Positions 25,012 through 33,518 of a stretch of 64,000 nucleotides of DNA are shown piece after piece. Source of the stretch: Pseudomonas khavaziana (GTDB taxonomy: Bacteria > Pseudomonadota > Gammaproteobacteria > Pseudomonadales > Pseudomonadaceae); contig NZ_JAHSTT010000019.1 of the NCBI RefSeq assembly GCF_019145205.1, positions 16,505 to 80,504 of the forward strand, given 5' to 3'. A program made the translations under genes and the position numbers. Below the pieces are notes generated by a model. That model had not been told where the DNA came from. It saw only the letters and a program-made list of their open reading frames with translations, and ran no database searches. Each line of letters starts with the position of its first letter. The stretch's first letter is position 1.

Positions 25012-26886
25012 CTACCTGACACTCCCCCGCAAACCGCCCACCGCCGCCTGCAACTGCACCGGCGTTGCCGCCTCCACGGCAATCGGCTCACCCGCCACCA
25101 ACACCACCCGCGACCAGATCCGATGAAACAAACCCTTGTGCGGATCGCGACTGAAAAAACTCCCCCACAACCCCTGCAACGCCATCGGGATCACCGGCAC
25201 CGGCGTCTCCTCCAGGATGCGCGTCACCCCACCGCGAAACTCATTCATCTCGCCATCGGCTGTCAGCTTGCCTTCCGGGAAGATGCACACCAACTCGCCG
25301 TCCTGCAGGTACTGGGCAATCCGCGAAAACGCCTTTTCATAGATCTGGATATCTTCATGCCGCCCGGCAATCGGAATCGCTCCGGCGGTGCGGAAGATAA
25401 AATTGAGCACCGGTAAGCGGTAAATCTTGTAGTACATGACAAAGCGAATCGGCCGACGCACCGCGCCACCAATCAACAGCGCATCGACAAACGACACGTG
25501 GTTGCACACCAGCAACGCCGCGCCTTCATCCGGAATAGCCTCCAGGTTGCGATGCTCCACGCGGTACATGGAGTGGCTGAGCAGCCAGATCATGAAGCGC
25601 ATGGTGAATTCGGGGACGATCCTGAAGATGTAAGTGTTGACCGCGATGTTGAGCAGCGACACCACCAGGAACAACTCGGGGATCGACAGCTTGGCCACGC
25701 TCAGCAACAGGATCGAGACGACGGCCGAGACCACCATGAACAATGCGTTGAGAATGTTGTTGGCCGCGATGACCCGTGCCCGTTCGTTCTCGGCGGTGCG
25801 CGATTGGATCAGCGCATACAGCGGCACAATATAGAAGCCGCCGAACACACCTAGGCCAAGAATATCGAACAGCACCCACCAGGCCTGGCCGTAGCTGAGC
25901 ACCGCGAGCCAGTCATTGGCCTGGACATTCTGCGGGAAGCCCCCGGAGTGCCACCACAGCAACAGGCCGAATACCGTCAGGCCGAAGGAGCCGAACGGCA
26001 CCAAGCCGATTTCCACCTTACGCCCGGAGAGCTTTTCGCAGAGCATCGAACCCAGGGCGATGCCCACCGAAAACACAGTAAGGATCAGGGTGACCACGGT
26101 CTCATCGCCGTACAACCATTCCTTGGCGTAGGCCGGGATTTGCGTCAGGTAAATCGCCCCGACAAACCAGAACCACGAGTTGCCGACAATAGAGCGCGAC
26201 ACCGCTGGCGTCTGACCCAGGCCCATGCGCAAGGTCGCCCAGGACTGGGTGAAGATGTTCCAGTCCAGGCGCAGTTGCGGCGTCGAAGCCGCCGCACGCG
26301 GAATGCTGCGGCTGGCCAGGTAGCCCAGTACCGCCACGCCGACTATCGCAACCGCCACTACCGGGGCGTAATGGGTGGAAGACATCATGATCCCGGCGCC
26401 AATGGTGCCGGCCAGGATCGCCAGGAACGTGCCCATCTCTACCAAGCCGTTGCCGCCAACCAGCTCATCATCGTGCAGGGCCTGGGGCATGATCGAATAC
26501 TTCACCGGCCCGAACAGCGCCGAATGGGTGCCCATGGCAAACAGTGCCAACAGCATCAGTTCCAGATGATTGGTCAAAAAGCCCGTCGCGCCGACCGCCA
26601 TGATCACGATCTCACCGATCTTGATCGCCCGGATCAAGGCGTCCTTGTTGAATTTCTCGCCAAATTGCCCGGCCAACGCCGAGAACAGGAAGAACGGCAG
26701 GATGAACAACAAGGCACACAGGTTGACCCAGATGGAGCGGTCGCCCTCGATGCTGAGCTTGTAGAGAATGGCCAGGATCAGCGATTGCTTGAAGATGTTG
26801 TCGTTGAACGCGCCCAGCAGCTGGGTGATGAAAAACGGCAAGAAACGCCGTGTGCGCAGCAAGGTGAATTGCGAGGGGTGGCTCAT
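25012..26886 (-). CDS. MFS transporter fused to PlsC-type acyltransferase
   Basis: A 624-residue two-domain protein. Residues about 1-420 are an LplT-like major facilitator domain with twelve helices; about 435-615 are a glycerol-phosphate/lysophospholipid acyltransferase with the catalytic HX4D motif (NHVSFVD, His463) and FPEGKLT. This is the LplT-Aas logic (flip lysophospholipid inward, re-acylate) in one chain, lacking the acyl-ACP synthetase part of E. coli Aas. It acts at the inner membrane in phospholipid repair or remodelling. Confidence 0.9.
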   Translation of the reverse strand: MSHPSQFTLLRTRRFLPFFITQLLGAFNDNIFKQSLILAILYKLSIEGDRSIWVNLCALLFILPFFLFSALAGQFGEKFNKDALIRAIKIGEIVIMAVGATGFLTNHLELMLLALFAMGTHSALFGPVKYSIMPQALHDDELVGGNGLVEMGTFLAILAGTIGAGIMMSSTHYAPVVAVAIVGVAVLGYLASRSIPRAAASTPQLRLDWNIFTQSWATLRMGLGQTPAVSRSIVGNSWFWFVGAIYLTQIPAYAKEWLYGDETVVTLILTVFSVGIALGSMLCEKLSGRKVEIGLVPFGSFGLTVFGLLLWWHSGGFPQNVQANDWLAVLSYGQAWWVLFDILGLGVFGGFYIVPLYALIQSRTAENERARVIAANNILNALFMVVSAVVSILLLSVAKLSIPELFLVVSLLNIAVNTYIFRIVPEFTMRFMIWLLSHSMYRVEHRNLEAIPDEGAALLVCNHVSFVDALLIGGAVRRPIRFVMYYKIYRLPVLNFIFRTAGAIPIAGRHEDIQIYEKAFSRIAQYLQDGELVCIFPEGKLTADGEMNEFRGGVTRILEETPVPVIPMALQGLWGSFFSRDPHKGLFHRIWSRVVLVAGEPIAVEAATPVQLQAAVGGLRGSVR

Positions 26887-26943
26887 CGTCCGTGTTCCTG
26901 CGTGGCCTGTTATTGATCAGGCCACGACTTTACCTAATCCCGC

Positions 26944-28092
26944 TTACTTATTCCCTAACCCTGCAATGCATGGCGAAACAAAAAGCTCGCCTTTATAGGC
27001 GCCCTGCACCGTGCGCTTGGCCACGATCATCCACATCAGCGCCAGCGCCGCCACCAACACACTGCCGAATACGCTGAAGAACCCCAGATGCAACATATTC
27101 GCCAGCTTCAATGTAGCCAGTGCATACACCCCCAGCGGGAAGGTAAAGCCCCACCAGCCCAGGTTGAACGGGATGCCCGCACGCAGGTAACGCAGGGTGA
27201 TCAGCACCGCGATCAACATCCACCACAGACCGAAGCCCCACAAGGTGACACCTGCGATCAGGCCCAGGCCATGGGCCATTTCACCGACACTCGCCAAACC
27301 ATTGGCGGCGAAGATCGCCGGCGCATCGCTGCCGAGCAGCAACATGCCCAGGGCGCCTGTACCGATAGGGCCCAGGGCCAGCCAGCTCGACGCCGCCATA
27401 TTGGCGTGGGGCAACTTATGCAAGGCCATGCGCAACATCAGGATGGTCAGGATGCTGAAGGCCACGGGCAGCGAGAACGCCCACAGCACGTAGCTGGTCA
27501 CCAGCATCACCAGTTGCCCATGGGCATCGACCAGGTGCGGCGCCAGTAAGCCACCGCTGGCCGCCGCTACTTCGGCAGCCACCACGGGCAACAACCAGAC
27601 CGCGGTCATCTGATCAATGCTGTGCTCCTGGCGAGTGAACATCATGAACGGGATCAGCACGCCACAAGCCAGGGACATGGCGACGTCCAACCACCACAGG
27701 GCCTCAGCCAGCGGGATCACATCACCGCCCCAGCGCGGCAGGCCGAACAGCAGCAAACCGTTAAGAATGGTCGCCAGGCCCATAGGGATGGTGCCGAAGA
27801 ACATCGAGACGGTGGAGTGCCCGAAAATCCGCCGTGCCTCGTGAAAAAACATCACCCAACGGGCGGCATACAACACGCTGAACAGGATGAACAGCCCGAT
27901 GGTGAACACCCAAAGCCCCTCTGCCACAGCGTGCAAGCCTGGCAGGCTGACCGGCAGTTGGGCCAATGCCAGCGCCAGCACCCCGGTGCCCATGGTGGCG
28001 GCGAACCAGTTCGGAGTGAACTGGCGAATCACTTCCCGGGGACGGGCCAGATGACTTAAAGGTTTGTAGCTGTTAATAGTCGAGCAGGTCAT
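26944..28092 (-). CDS. TDT-family transporter (TehA/Mae1-like)
   Basis: A 382-residue protein with about ten helices, starting with the family segment NWFAATMGTGVLALAL. Members export sulphite or tellurite-related anions or transport C4-dicarboxylates. The substrate is unknown. The region before it (28093-28200) is markedly AT-rich and probably carries its promoter. No regulator is linked. Confidence 0.85.
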   Translation of the reverse strand: MTCSTINSYKPLSHLARPREVIRQFTPNWFAATMGTGVLALALAQLPVSLPGLHAVAEGLWVFTIGLFILFSVLYAARWVMFFHEARRIFGHSTVSMFFGTIPMGLATILNGLLLFGLPRWGGDVIPLAEALWWLDVAMSLACGVLIPFMMFTRQEHSIDQMTAVWLLPVVAAEVAAASGGLLAPHLVDAHGQLVMLVTSYVLWAFSLPVAFSILTILMLRMALHKLPHANMAASSWLALGPIGTGALGMLLLGSDAPAIFAANGLASVGEMAHGLGLIAGVTLWGFGLWWMLIAVLITLRYLRAGIPFNLGWWGFTFPLGVYALATLKLANMLHLGFFSVFGSVLVAALALMWMIVAKRTVQGAYKGELFVSPCIAGLGNK

Positions 28093-28200
28093 GGCGTTAA
28101 TCCTCTTCCTCGCATGAGGTTGAAGCCATGATAGAACCTGTTCGAATATCTATATAACGGGTAATATCTCTAACTATTATCTATTTTGCAGATATATACT

Positions 28201-29388
28201 TTATGCGGCGGCTCTGCCTCGTGAAGCATCCTGCAACAGCAGCCCGGCGAGTGCGCCGAGGGCCAGCAGGATAAGCATCACACCATAGCCATCCGTGGTA
28301 GCGACAAGGCCAAACACTCGACTCAGATTACCCGCCAACAACGCCGGCACGCAGAACGCCAGGTAGCTCAATACATAGAACGCTGACATCAGGCCGGCCC
28401 GCTCATGAGGCAACGCCAAGCCAACAATACTGCGCACACTGCCCATGAAGCCGCCGCCGAAACCAAAGCCGGCAGTCACACTGGCGACAAAGAACAGCCA
28501 CAGGCTGGCGGTGTGCACTGCAACCAGCAGCAGCCCTATACCCACCGCCAGCAGCACCGCCGATAGACGCATGACCTTATCGGCCGCACGGTTGCGCAGG
28601 CTGTAGATCATCACCGCGCCACTCAGGGTCACTACCGCCACCAGGCCACCGCCGATCAAATGCGAGCTCGACCCCGTCGCAGCCCGCACCAGCGACGGCG
28701 CCAGGGAGGACACGAACCCACCCAGCGCCCACACCGCCACATTCAGCGGCATCGCCAACCACAAGGCCCGGCGCGCTTGGGGCGGTACGTGCAGGGTTGG
28801 CGCCAGGGACTTCAAGGCCCCCGGTATCCGGCTGACGGTTTCAGGCAGACGCCACAGGTACAGGGCCTGCAGCACCATCAAGCCCAGCAGGGTCAAATAG
28901 ACCAATTGGGTCGGCCGCGGCGCGTACTCCACCAGCAAGCCGCTGCCCAGGCCACCACAGGCCATGCCGAGCATCGGCGCGAGGCTGTTGAGCATCGGGC
29001 CGCGCACGCGGTCGGTATCGAGCAATGTCGCGCTCAACACCGCTGTGGCAGTCCCGGTCGCGAAGCCCTGCAATGCACGCGCAGCAAGCAGGCAGGCGGT
29101 GCTGTCAGCGTAGATAAACAGCAGCATCGCCATGATATTCAGCAGCAGCGCGGCGAAGATCACCGGCTTGCGCCCCAGGTAATCCGAGAGCGACCCAACC
29201 GTCAGCAACGCCGCCAACAGGCTCACGGCATACACGCCGAAGATGGCCGTGAGCATCGCGGCCGAAAAATGCAGGTTTTCCTGATACACCTGATACAACG
29301 GCGTCGGCGCGCTGGACGCGGCGAGGAAGGTCAACACGGTGATCACCAGGAACGCCAGGCTGGACCGGTGAGAAATGTTACTGGACAT
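28201..29388 (-). CDS. MFS efflux transporter
   Basis: A 395-residue twelve-helix major facilitator. The motif A loop GSLSDYLGRKPVI and ARALQGFATGTATAVLSA mark a drug:proton antiporter-type protein. ATG 29388 has CGGAG at a good distance; a GTG two codons earlier is possible. It is divergent from a TetR-type regulator 91 bases away, the standard repressor-pump arrangement. Confidence 0.88.
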   Translation of the reverse strand: MSSNISHRSSLAFLVITVLTFLAASSAPTPLYQVYQENLHFSAAMLTAIFGVYAVSLLAALLTVGSLSDYLGRKPVIFAALLLNIMAMLLFIYADSTACLLAARALQGFATGTATAVLSATLLDTDRVRGPMLNSLAPMLGMACGGLGSGLLVEYAPRPTQLVYLTLLGLMVLQALYLWRLPETVSRIPGALKSLAPTLHVPPQARRALWLAMPLNVAVWALGGFVSSLAPSLVRAATGSSSHLIGGGLVAVVTLSGAVMIYSLRNRAADKVMRLSAVLLAVGIGLLLVAVHTASLWLFFVASVTAGFGFGGGFMGSVRSIVGLALPHERAGLMSAFYVLSYLAFCVPALLAGNLSRVFGLVATTDGYGVMLILLALGALAGLLLQDASRGRAAA

Positions 29389-29411
29389 GGGCACGCTCCG
29401 CTAAAGCTAAT

Positions 29412-29463
29412 ATTTTGCTTTTGCAAAGTGTGCTACCCGTCGGCGCTTAAAGCAAATTCTTTG
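29412..29463. promoter_or_regulatory. Candidate TetR operators between pump and regulator
   Basis: TTTGC-TTTT-GCAAA (about 29413-29427) and AAAG-N6-CTTT (about 29450-29463) are short inverted repeats in the 91-base divergent gap, where the repressor at 29480 would be expected to bind. Confidence 0.45.
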
Positions 29464-29479
29464 TGTTAAGGTTTTAAGC

Positions 29480-30019
29480 ATGGCGATTAAAGAAGGCCTC
29501 CGCCCGGGGGGCCGTAGTGCCCGGGTACAAGAATCCGTTCATTCGGCAGTGCGCGAATTGCTCGAAGCCCATGAGCGATCCAGTGTCACTGTGCCGATGA
29601 TTGCGGCACGCGCAGGCGTCACGCCCTCGACCATCTACCGGCGCTGGGGTGATCTTTCTGTGCTGCTCGCTGATGTGGCCCTGGCGCGCCTGCGCCCGGA
29701 CAGCGAACCGGCCAACACCGGCAGCCTGCGCGGCGACCTGCAGGCCTGGGCTGAGCAATACCTGGATGAAATGAGTACGGACGTAGGGCGCAATATGATG
29801 CGCGACGTGCAAAGCAGCGTGACGCCGGGGTATTGCGTGAGCATTCTGGGCGGGCAATTGCAGGCGATCGTCGATCGTTATCCGCAAGAGACGGCGCCGA
29901 GTGTGGACCGCTTGATCAACCTGCTCGCGGCGCCGACGGTGTTCCGTATTCTGTTTTCAGCTCAGCCTCTGGCGGTTGAAGAACTGCATGCCCTGATAGA
30001 GCTGGCCCTGAAAAACTAA
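29480..30019 (+). CDS. TetR/AcrR-family repressor
   Basis: A 179-residue regulator. The N-terminal HTH is plain (SSVTVPMIAARAGVTPSTIYRRWG, about residues 33-57), followed by a helical ligand domain of the TetR C-terminal class. It probably represses the divergent MFS gene and itself. Confidence 0.9.
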   Translation: MAIKEGLRPGGRSARVQESVHSAVRELLEAHERSSVTVPMIAARAGVTPSTIYRRWGDLSVLLADVALARLRPDSEPANTGSLRGDLQAWAEQYLDEMSTDVGRNMMRDVQSSVTPGYCVSILGGQLQAIVDRYPQETAPSVDRLINLLAAPTVFRILFSAQPLAVEELHALIELALKN

Positions 30020-30034
30020 AAACCTACACAAACC

Positions 30035-30127
30035 AAATGTGGGAGGGGGCTCGCTCCCGATAGCTGTGGATCAGTCAGTACAAGGTGTCTGACAGACCGC
30101 TATCGGGAGCAAGCCCCCTCCCACATT
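30035..30127. repeat. REPIN between TetR gene and ABC-2 permease
   Basis: AAATGTGGGAGGGGGCTCGC at the left and the complementary CCCCTCCCACATT at the right. It separates convergent genes and probably acts as transcript end for both. Confidence 0.88.
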
Positions 30128-30149
30128 TTTTACCGCGTTGAATCGCTAT

Positions 30150-30929
30150 TTATGTACGCATTCCACGCCCGCTCACCAGCAACCGCGCACAGCCGATATA
30201 CAAAACGATTGTGGCCACGATCATGAAGGTGATCGCCACGCTGATCTTGATGTCCGACACGCCCAGAATGCCGTAGCGGAAGGCGTTGACCATATGCAGC
30301 ACGGGGTTGGCCAGGGACACAGTCTGCCAGAACGGCGGCAGCAAGGTGATGGAGTAGAACACCCCGCCCAGGTAGGTCAGCGGCGTCAGCACGAAGGTCG
30401 GAATGATCGAAATATCATCGAAGTTGCGCGCGAAAACGGCGTTGATAAACCCCAGCAACGAGAAGATCGTCGCCGTGAGCACCACCACCAGAATGGTGAC
30501 CCCAAGGTGATGCACCTGCAGGTGAGTGAAGAACAGCGACAGCAGCGTCACGATCACCCCAACCATCAAACCTCGCAGCACACCGCCGAGCGTATAACCG
30601 ATCAGGATGGTGTGCGGCGACACCGGCGAAACCATCAGTTCCTCAATGGAGCGCTGGAATTTGCTGCCGAAGAAACTGGAGACCACGTTGCCGTAGGAGT
30701 TGGTGATCACCGACATCATGATCAGGCCCGGCACGATGTACTCCATGTAGGTGAAGCCACCCATGTCACCGATCTGCCGGCCGATCAGGTTACCGAAGAT
30801 CACGAAGTACAGGACCATGGTGATTGCCGGCGGCAGCAGGGTCTGCGGCCATATCCGGGTAAAACGCTTCACTTCGCGATAGACAATGGTTTGCAGCGCG
30901 ATGAGGTTGGGTTGCAGTTCCGAACTCAT
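30150..30929 (-). CDS. yadH: ABC-2 type permease (YadH-like)
   Basis: A 259-residue export permease with six helices and the ABC-2 segments FFGSKFQRSIEELMVSP and TPLTYLGGVFYSITLLPPFW. It overlaps the partner ATPase gene by four bases. The substrate of YadGH is unknown. The gene order matches PA2811-PA2816 of P. aeruginosa as I remember it. Confidence 0.9.
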   Translation of the reverse strand: MSSELQPNLIALQTIVYREVKRFTRIWPQTLLPPAITMVLYFVIFGNLIGRQIGDMGGFTYMEYIVPGLIMMSVITNSYGNVVSSFFGSKFQRSIEELMVSPVSPHTILIGYTLGGVLRGLMVGVIVTLLSLFFTHLQVHHLGVTILVVVLTATIFSLLGFINAVFARNFDDISIIPTFVLTPLTYLGGVFYSITLLPPFWQTVSLANPVLHMVNAFRYGILGVSDIKISVAITFMIVATIVLYIGCARLLVSGRGMRT

Positions 30930-31858
30930 ACCGCCACCTTCGCCAGATTTTTCTCCACCAGGGACACGAACAACTCCTCAAGGCGATTGGTTTTATTACG
31001 CAGGCTCAACACTTCGATGTTCTGGGTCGCCAACTGGGTGAACAGCGCGGTGATGCCCATGGCCTTGTCCACCTGCACTTCCAGGGTGTGGCTGTCGACC
31101 AGGCGGCTTGGGTAACCCACCAGTTGCGGTGCCACCGTCAGGTTGTTCTTCAGGTCGAGCAGGAAGGTTTCCACATGCAACTGGCCCAGCAGGTTGCGCA
31201 TGCTGGTGTTCTCGACAATGGTGCCGTGGTCGATGATGCCGATGTTGCGGCACAGCTGCTCAGCCTCCTCCAGATAATGGGTGGTGAGGATGATGGTGAT
31301 GCCCTTCTCGTTCAGCTCGGTGAGGAAGGCCCACATCGAACGGCGCAGCTCAATGTCCACGCCCGCGGTAGGTTCGTCGAGGATCAACAGGCGCGGTTCG
31401 TGCACCAGGGCGCGCGCAATCATCAGGCGGCGCTTCATACCGCCGGACAGCGAACGCGAAGGTACATCGCGCTTGTCCCACAGGCCCAGTTGGGTCAGGT
31501 ACTGCTCGGCGCGCTCCTTGGCGATTTTCGCCGGAATGCCGTAGTAGCCAGCCTGGGTCACGACGATGTCGAAGGTCTTTTCGAACTGGTTGAAGTTGAA
31601 TTCCTGGGGCACCACGCCGATGGAACGCTTGAGCGCCGCCGGGGATTTATCCAGGTCATGCCCGAAGATATTCACCGTGCCGCTGGTCTTGTTGACCAAG
31701 GTCGAGAGGATGCCGATGGTGGTGGATTTGCCGGCACCGTTGGGGCCGAGCAAGGCGAAGAAATCACCTTCGGCAACATCCAGATCGATACCACTCAGGG
31801 CCTGGAAACCGTTGCCGTAGGTTTTGGTTAGCTGCCGGATGGACAGAGCGGAACTCAT
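30926..31858 (-). CDS. yadG: ABC transporter ATP-binding protein (YadG-like)
   Basis: A 310-residue exporter ATPase. Walker A is GPNGAGKST, the signature SLSGGMKRR, Walker B LLILDEPTAGVD, with switch His in ILTTHYLEEAE. ATG 31858 begins at the conserved MSSALSIRQLTKTYG; the frame from 31906 adds an unrelated stretch. Coupled to yadH by ATGA overlap. Confidence 0.92.
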   Translation of the reverse strand: MSSALSIRQLTKTYGNGFQALSGIDLDVAEGDFFALLGPNGAGKSTTIGILSTLVNKTSGTVNIFGHDLDKSPAALKRSIGVVPQEFNFNQFEKTFDIVVTQAGYYGIPAKIAKERAEQYLTQLGLWDKRDVPSRSLSGGMKRRLMIARALVHEPRLLILDEPTAGVDIELRRSMWAFLTELNEKGITIILTTHYLEEAEQLCRNIGIIDHGTIVENTSMRNLLGQLHVETFLLDLKNNLTVAPQLVGYPSRLVDSHTLEVQVDKAMGITALFTQLATQNIEVLSLRNKTNRLEELFVSLVEKNLAKVAV

Positions 31859-31993
31859 ATCGGGATACGCACCAAAGAAGGGAATAGAAACAATAGATGA
31901 GGGCACACCACCGGTAGTTCAACCGGCGGTGCAGTGCGAGCATGGTGCGTGCCCATGCCGCACAAGTACAGTCACCCGTATTAATAGTGTGTA

Positions 31994-32611
31994 TTAAGTC
32001 AACGCGGTCATCACCGCTGTGCGATAGGCCGGTCGCTGTTGCAGGCGTTGGTACCAGGCCTCTAGATGGGGCATTGCAGGGCGATCGATAGGCATCTCGA
32101 ACCAGGCGTAGATAAAGCTGCCCAGAGGGATATCCCCCATGCCGATCTCATTGCCCGACAGGTAAGGTTGCTCGGCGAGGGCCTGGTCGACAGTCTTGAG
32201 CACCTCGATGCAGGCTTGGCGCCCGGCATGGATGGTGTCCCAGTTCTGTTTTTCCGCCGGGGTGCGCAGCACGCCCCAGAACACGGTTTTGAACGGTTCG
32301 GCGAACGTAGAGGTGGTCCAGTCCATCCACTTTTCGGCGTTGGCGCGGGCCTTCAGATCGCTTGGGTACCAGCTGGAAGCCTGCTTGGCGCACAAATAAC
32401 GCACGATGGTGTTGGACTCCCACAACACAAAGTCACCATCTTCTATCATCGGCACCCGGCCATTGGGGTTCAGGGCCCGGTACTGCGGGGTGTCGACCAC
32501 ACCGAAAGCCCCGCCCGCATCAATTGCCTCATAGTCCAGGCCGAGTTCCTCGGCGCACCACAGTGCTTTCCTGACGTTTGACGAATTTTTACGACCCCAG
32601 ATTTTCAGCAT
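31994..32611 (-). CDS. Glutathione S-transferase
   Basis: A 205-residue soluble protein with thioredoxin-fold N-domain (LKIWGRKNSSNVRKALWCAEE; Ser near residue 10 as probable catalytic residue), the glutathione-binding NPNGRVPMIEDG and WESNTIVRYL, and a helical C-domain. Likely conjugates or reduces electrophiles; no specific substrate. Confidence 0.9.
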   Translation of the reverse strand: MLKIWGRKNSSNVRKALWCAEELGLDYEAIDAGGAFGVVDTPQYRALNPNGRVPMIEDGDFVLWESNTIVRYLCAKQASSWYPSDLKARANAEKWMDWTTSTFAEPFKTVFWGVLRTPAEKQNWDTIHAGRQACIEVLKTVDQALAEQPYLSGNEIGMGDIPLGSFIYAWFEMPIDRPAMPHLEAWYQRLQQRPAYRTAVMTALT

Positions 32612-32667
32612 GACCGCGCCTTCTTATTGATGAACTTGGCTGGATGAAGGCAGCAGCATACGCCTGT

Positions 32668-33327
32668 TCAGGCGCGGCTTAAATCGCTCTGCAGGTCGCC
32701 CAGCAGGGTCGGAGCATCGTCGGCGAACAGGTGCGGGTAACACTTTTGGATATGGGCGAAGAAAAATGCTTCAGGCACGTCAGGAAATTGCCCGTGGTCC
32801 ACCACGTACTCCATAGAGCGCTGGCCCTGGCGATTGAACGCGTGGAAGACGCTGTCGTGGCGGCCATCGAAAGCCAGCGGCGGCACATCGAACAGGTCGC
32901 ACAGTTGCTGGTTGAACGCCGGAGTCGCCTTGACCCAGCGACCGTTCAGGTAAAGCTCGGTATAACCGTGCATGGCGAACACGTCGCTCTTGAGCAGGGC
33001 AAGCAGGCGTGGGCTGGACAGGTGGTTGCGCACATCCGCCAAGCCGATTCGTGCCGGGATACCGCAGTGGCGGGCGCAGGCAGCGAGCAAGGTGGCCTTG
33101 GGCACGCAGTAGCTTTGGCCGGCAGCCAGGGCGAAGCTGGCGTTCAAGGTGCCGGGGTCACGGCTGAAGGTGTAGGGGTTGTAGCGAATCGCCTCACGCA
33201 CGGCGTAGTAGAGACTGACTGCCTGGTCACTTAAATCCGCACGGGTTCCGCGATGTTTTTCGGCGAACTCCACCACTGCAGGGTGGTCACTATCGATGAA
33301 GCGGCTGGGACTCAAGTATGCGTTCAT
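32668..33327 (-). CDS. Transglutaminase-like cysteine protease-fold protein
   Basis: A 219-residue protein with the transglutaminase-like core: Cys in GQSYCVPKATLLAACARHCGI, His in FAMHGYTELYLNGRWVKATP, and a following polar residue as third member. ATG 33327 has GGAGATCAAGCTT before it; the longer frame from 33648 runs over the fadE start and is an artefact. Probably an isopeptidase or amidase; function unknown. Confidence 0.85.
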   Translation of the reverse strand: MNAYLSPSRFIDSDHPAVVEFAEKHRGTRADLSDQAVSLYYAVREAIRYNPYTFSRDPGTLNASFALAAGQSYCVPKATLLAACARHCGIPARIGLADVRNHLSSPRLLALLKSDVFAMHGYTELYLNGRWVKATPAFNQQLCDLFDVPPLAFDGRHDSVFHAFNRQGQRSMEYVVDHGQFPDVPEAFFFAHIQKCYPHLFADDAPTLLGDLQSDLSRA

Positions 33328-33428
33328 AAGCTTGATCTCCAAAGGAAGCCCCGAGTCTAACGACAGGCTTGCCACAAGAGATAACGACGATTCTGCCAAA
33401 TGTCGGCGCCTGTGGATGGGTAGTCGAG

Positions 33429-33439
33429 TACAACTTGTA
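33429..33439. promoter_or_regulatory. Small palindrome before fadE
   Basis: TACAA-C-TTGTA, perfect around one base, 80 bases before fadE and 90 before the divergent gene. It may be an operator half of a fatty-acid regulator, but I cannot match it to a known site. Confidence 0.3.
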
Positions 33440-33518
33440 ACACCCTGATCACCCGGCTTGATCGGATGCCGACTAAGCTCCCTGGTGGTTTCGCCCCTGG
33501 TTTCACGGAGGATTGCAT

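Noticed and set aside
28093..28200. AT-rich stretch as a sign of horizontal transfer
   Set aside because: Only about 100 bases and entirely intergenic; the genes on either side have normal Pseudomonas composition, so it is better read as promoter DNA.
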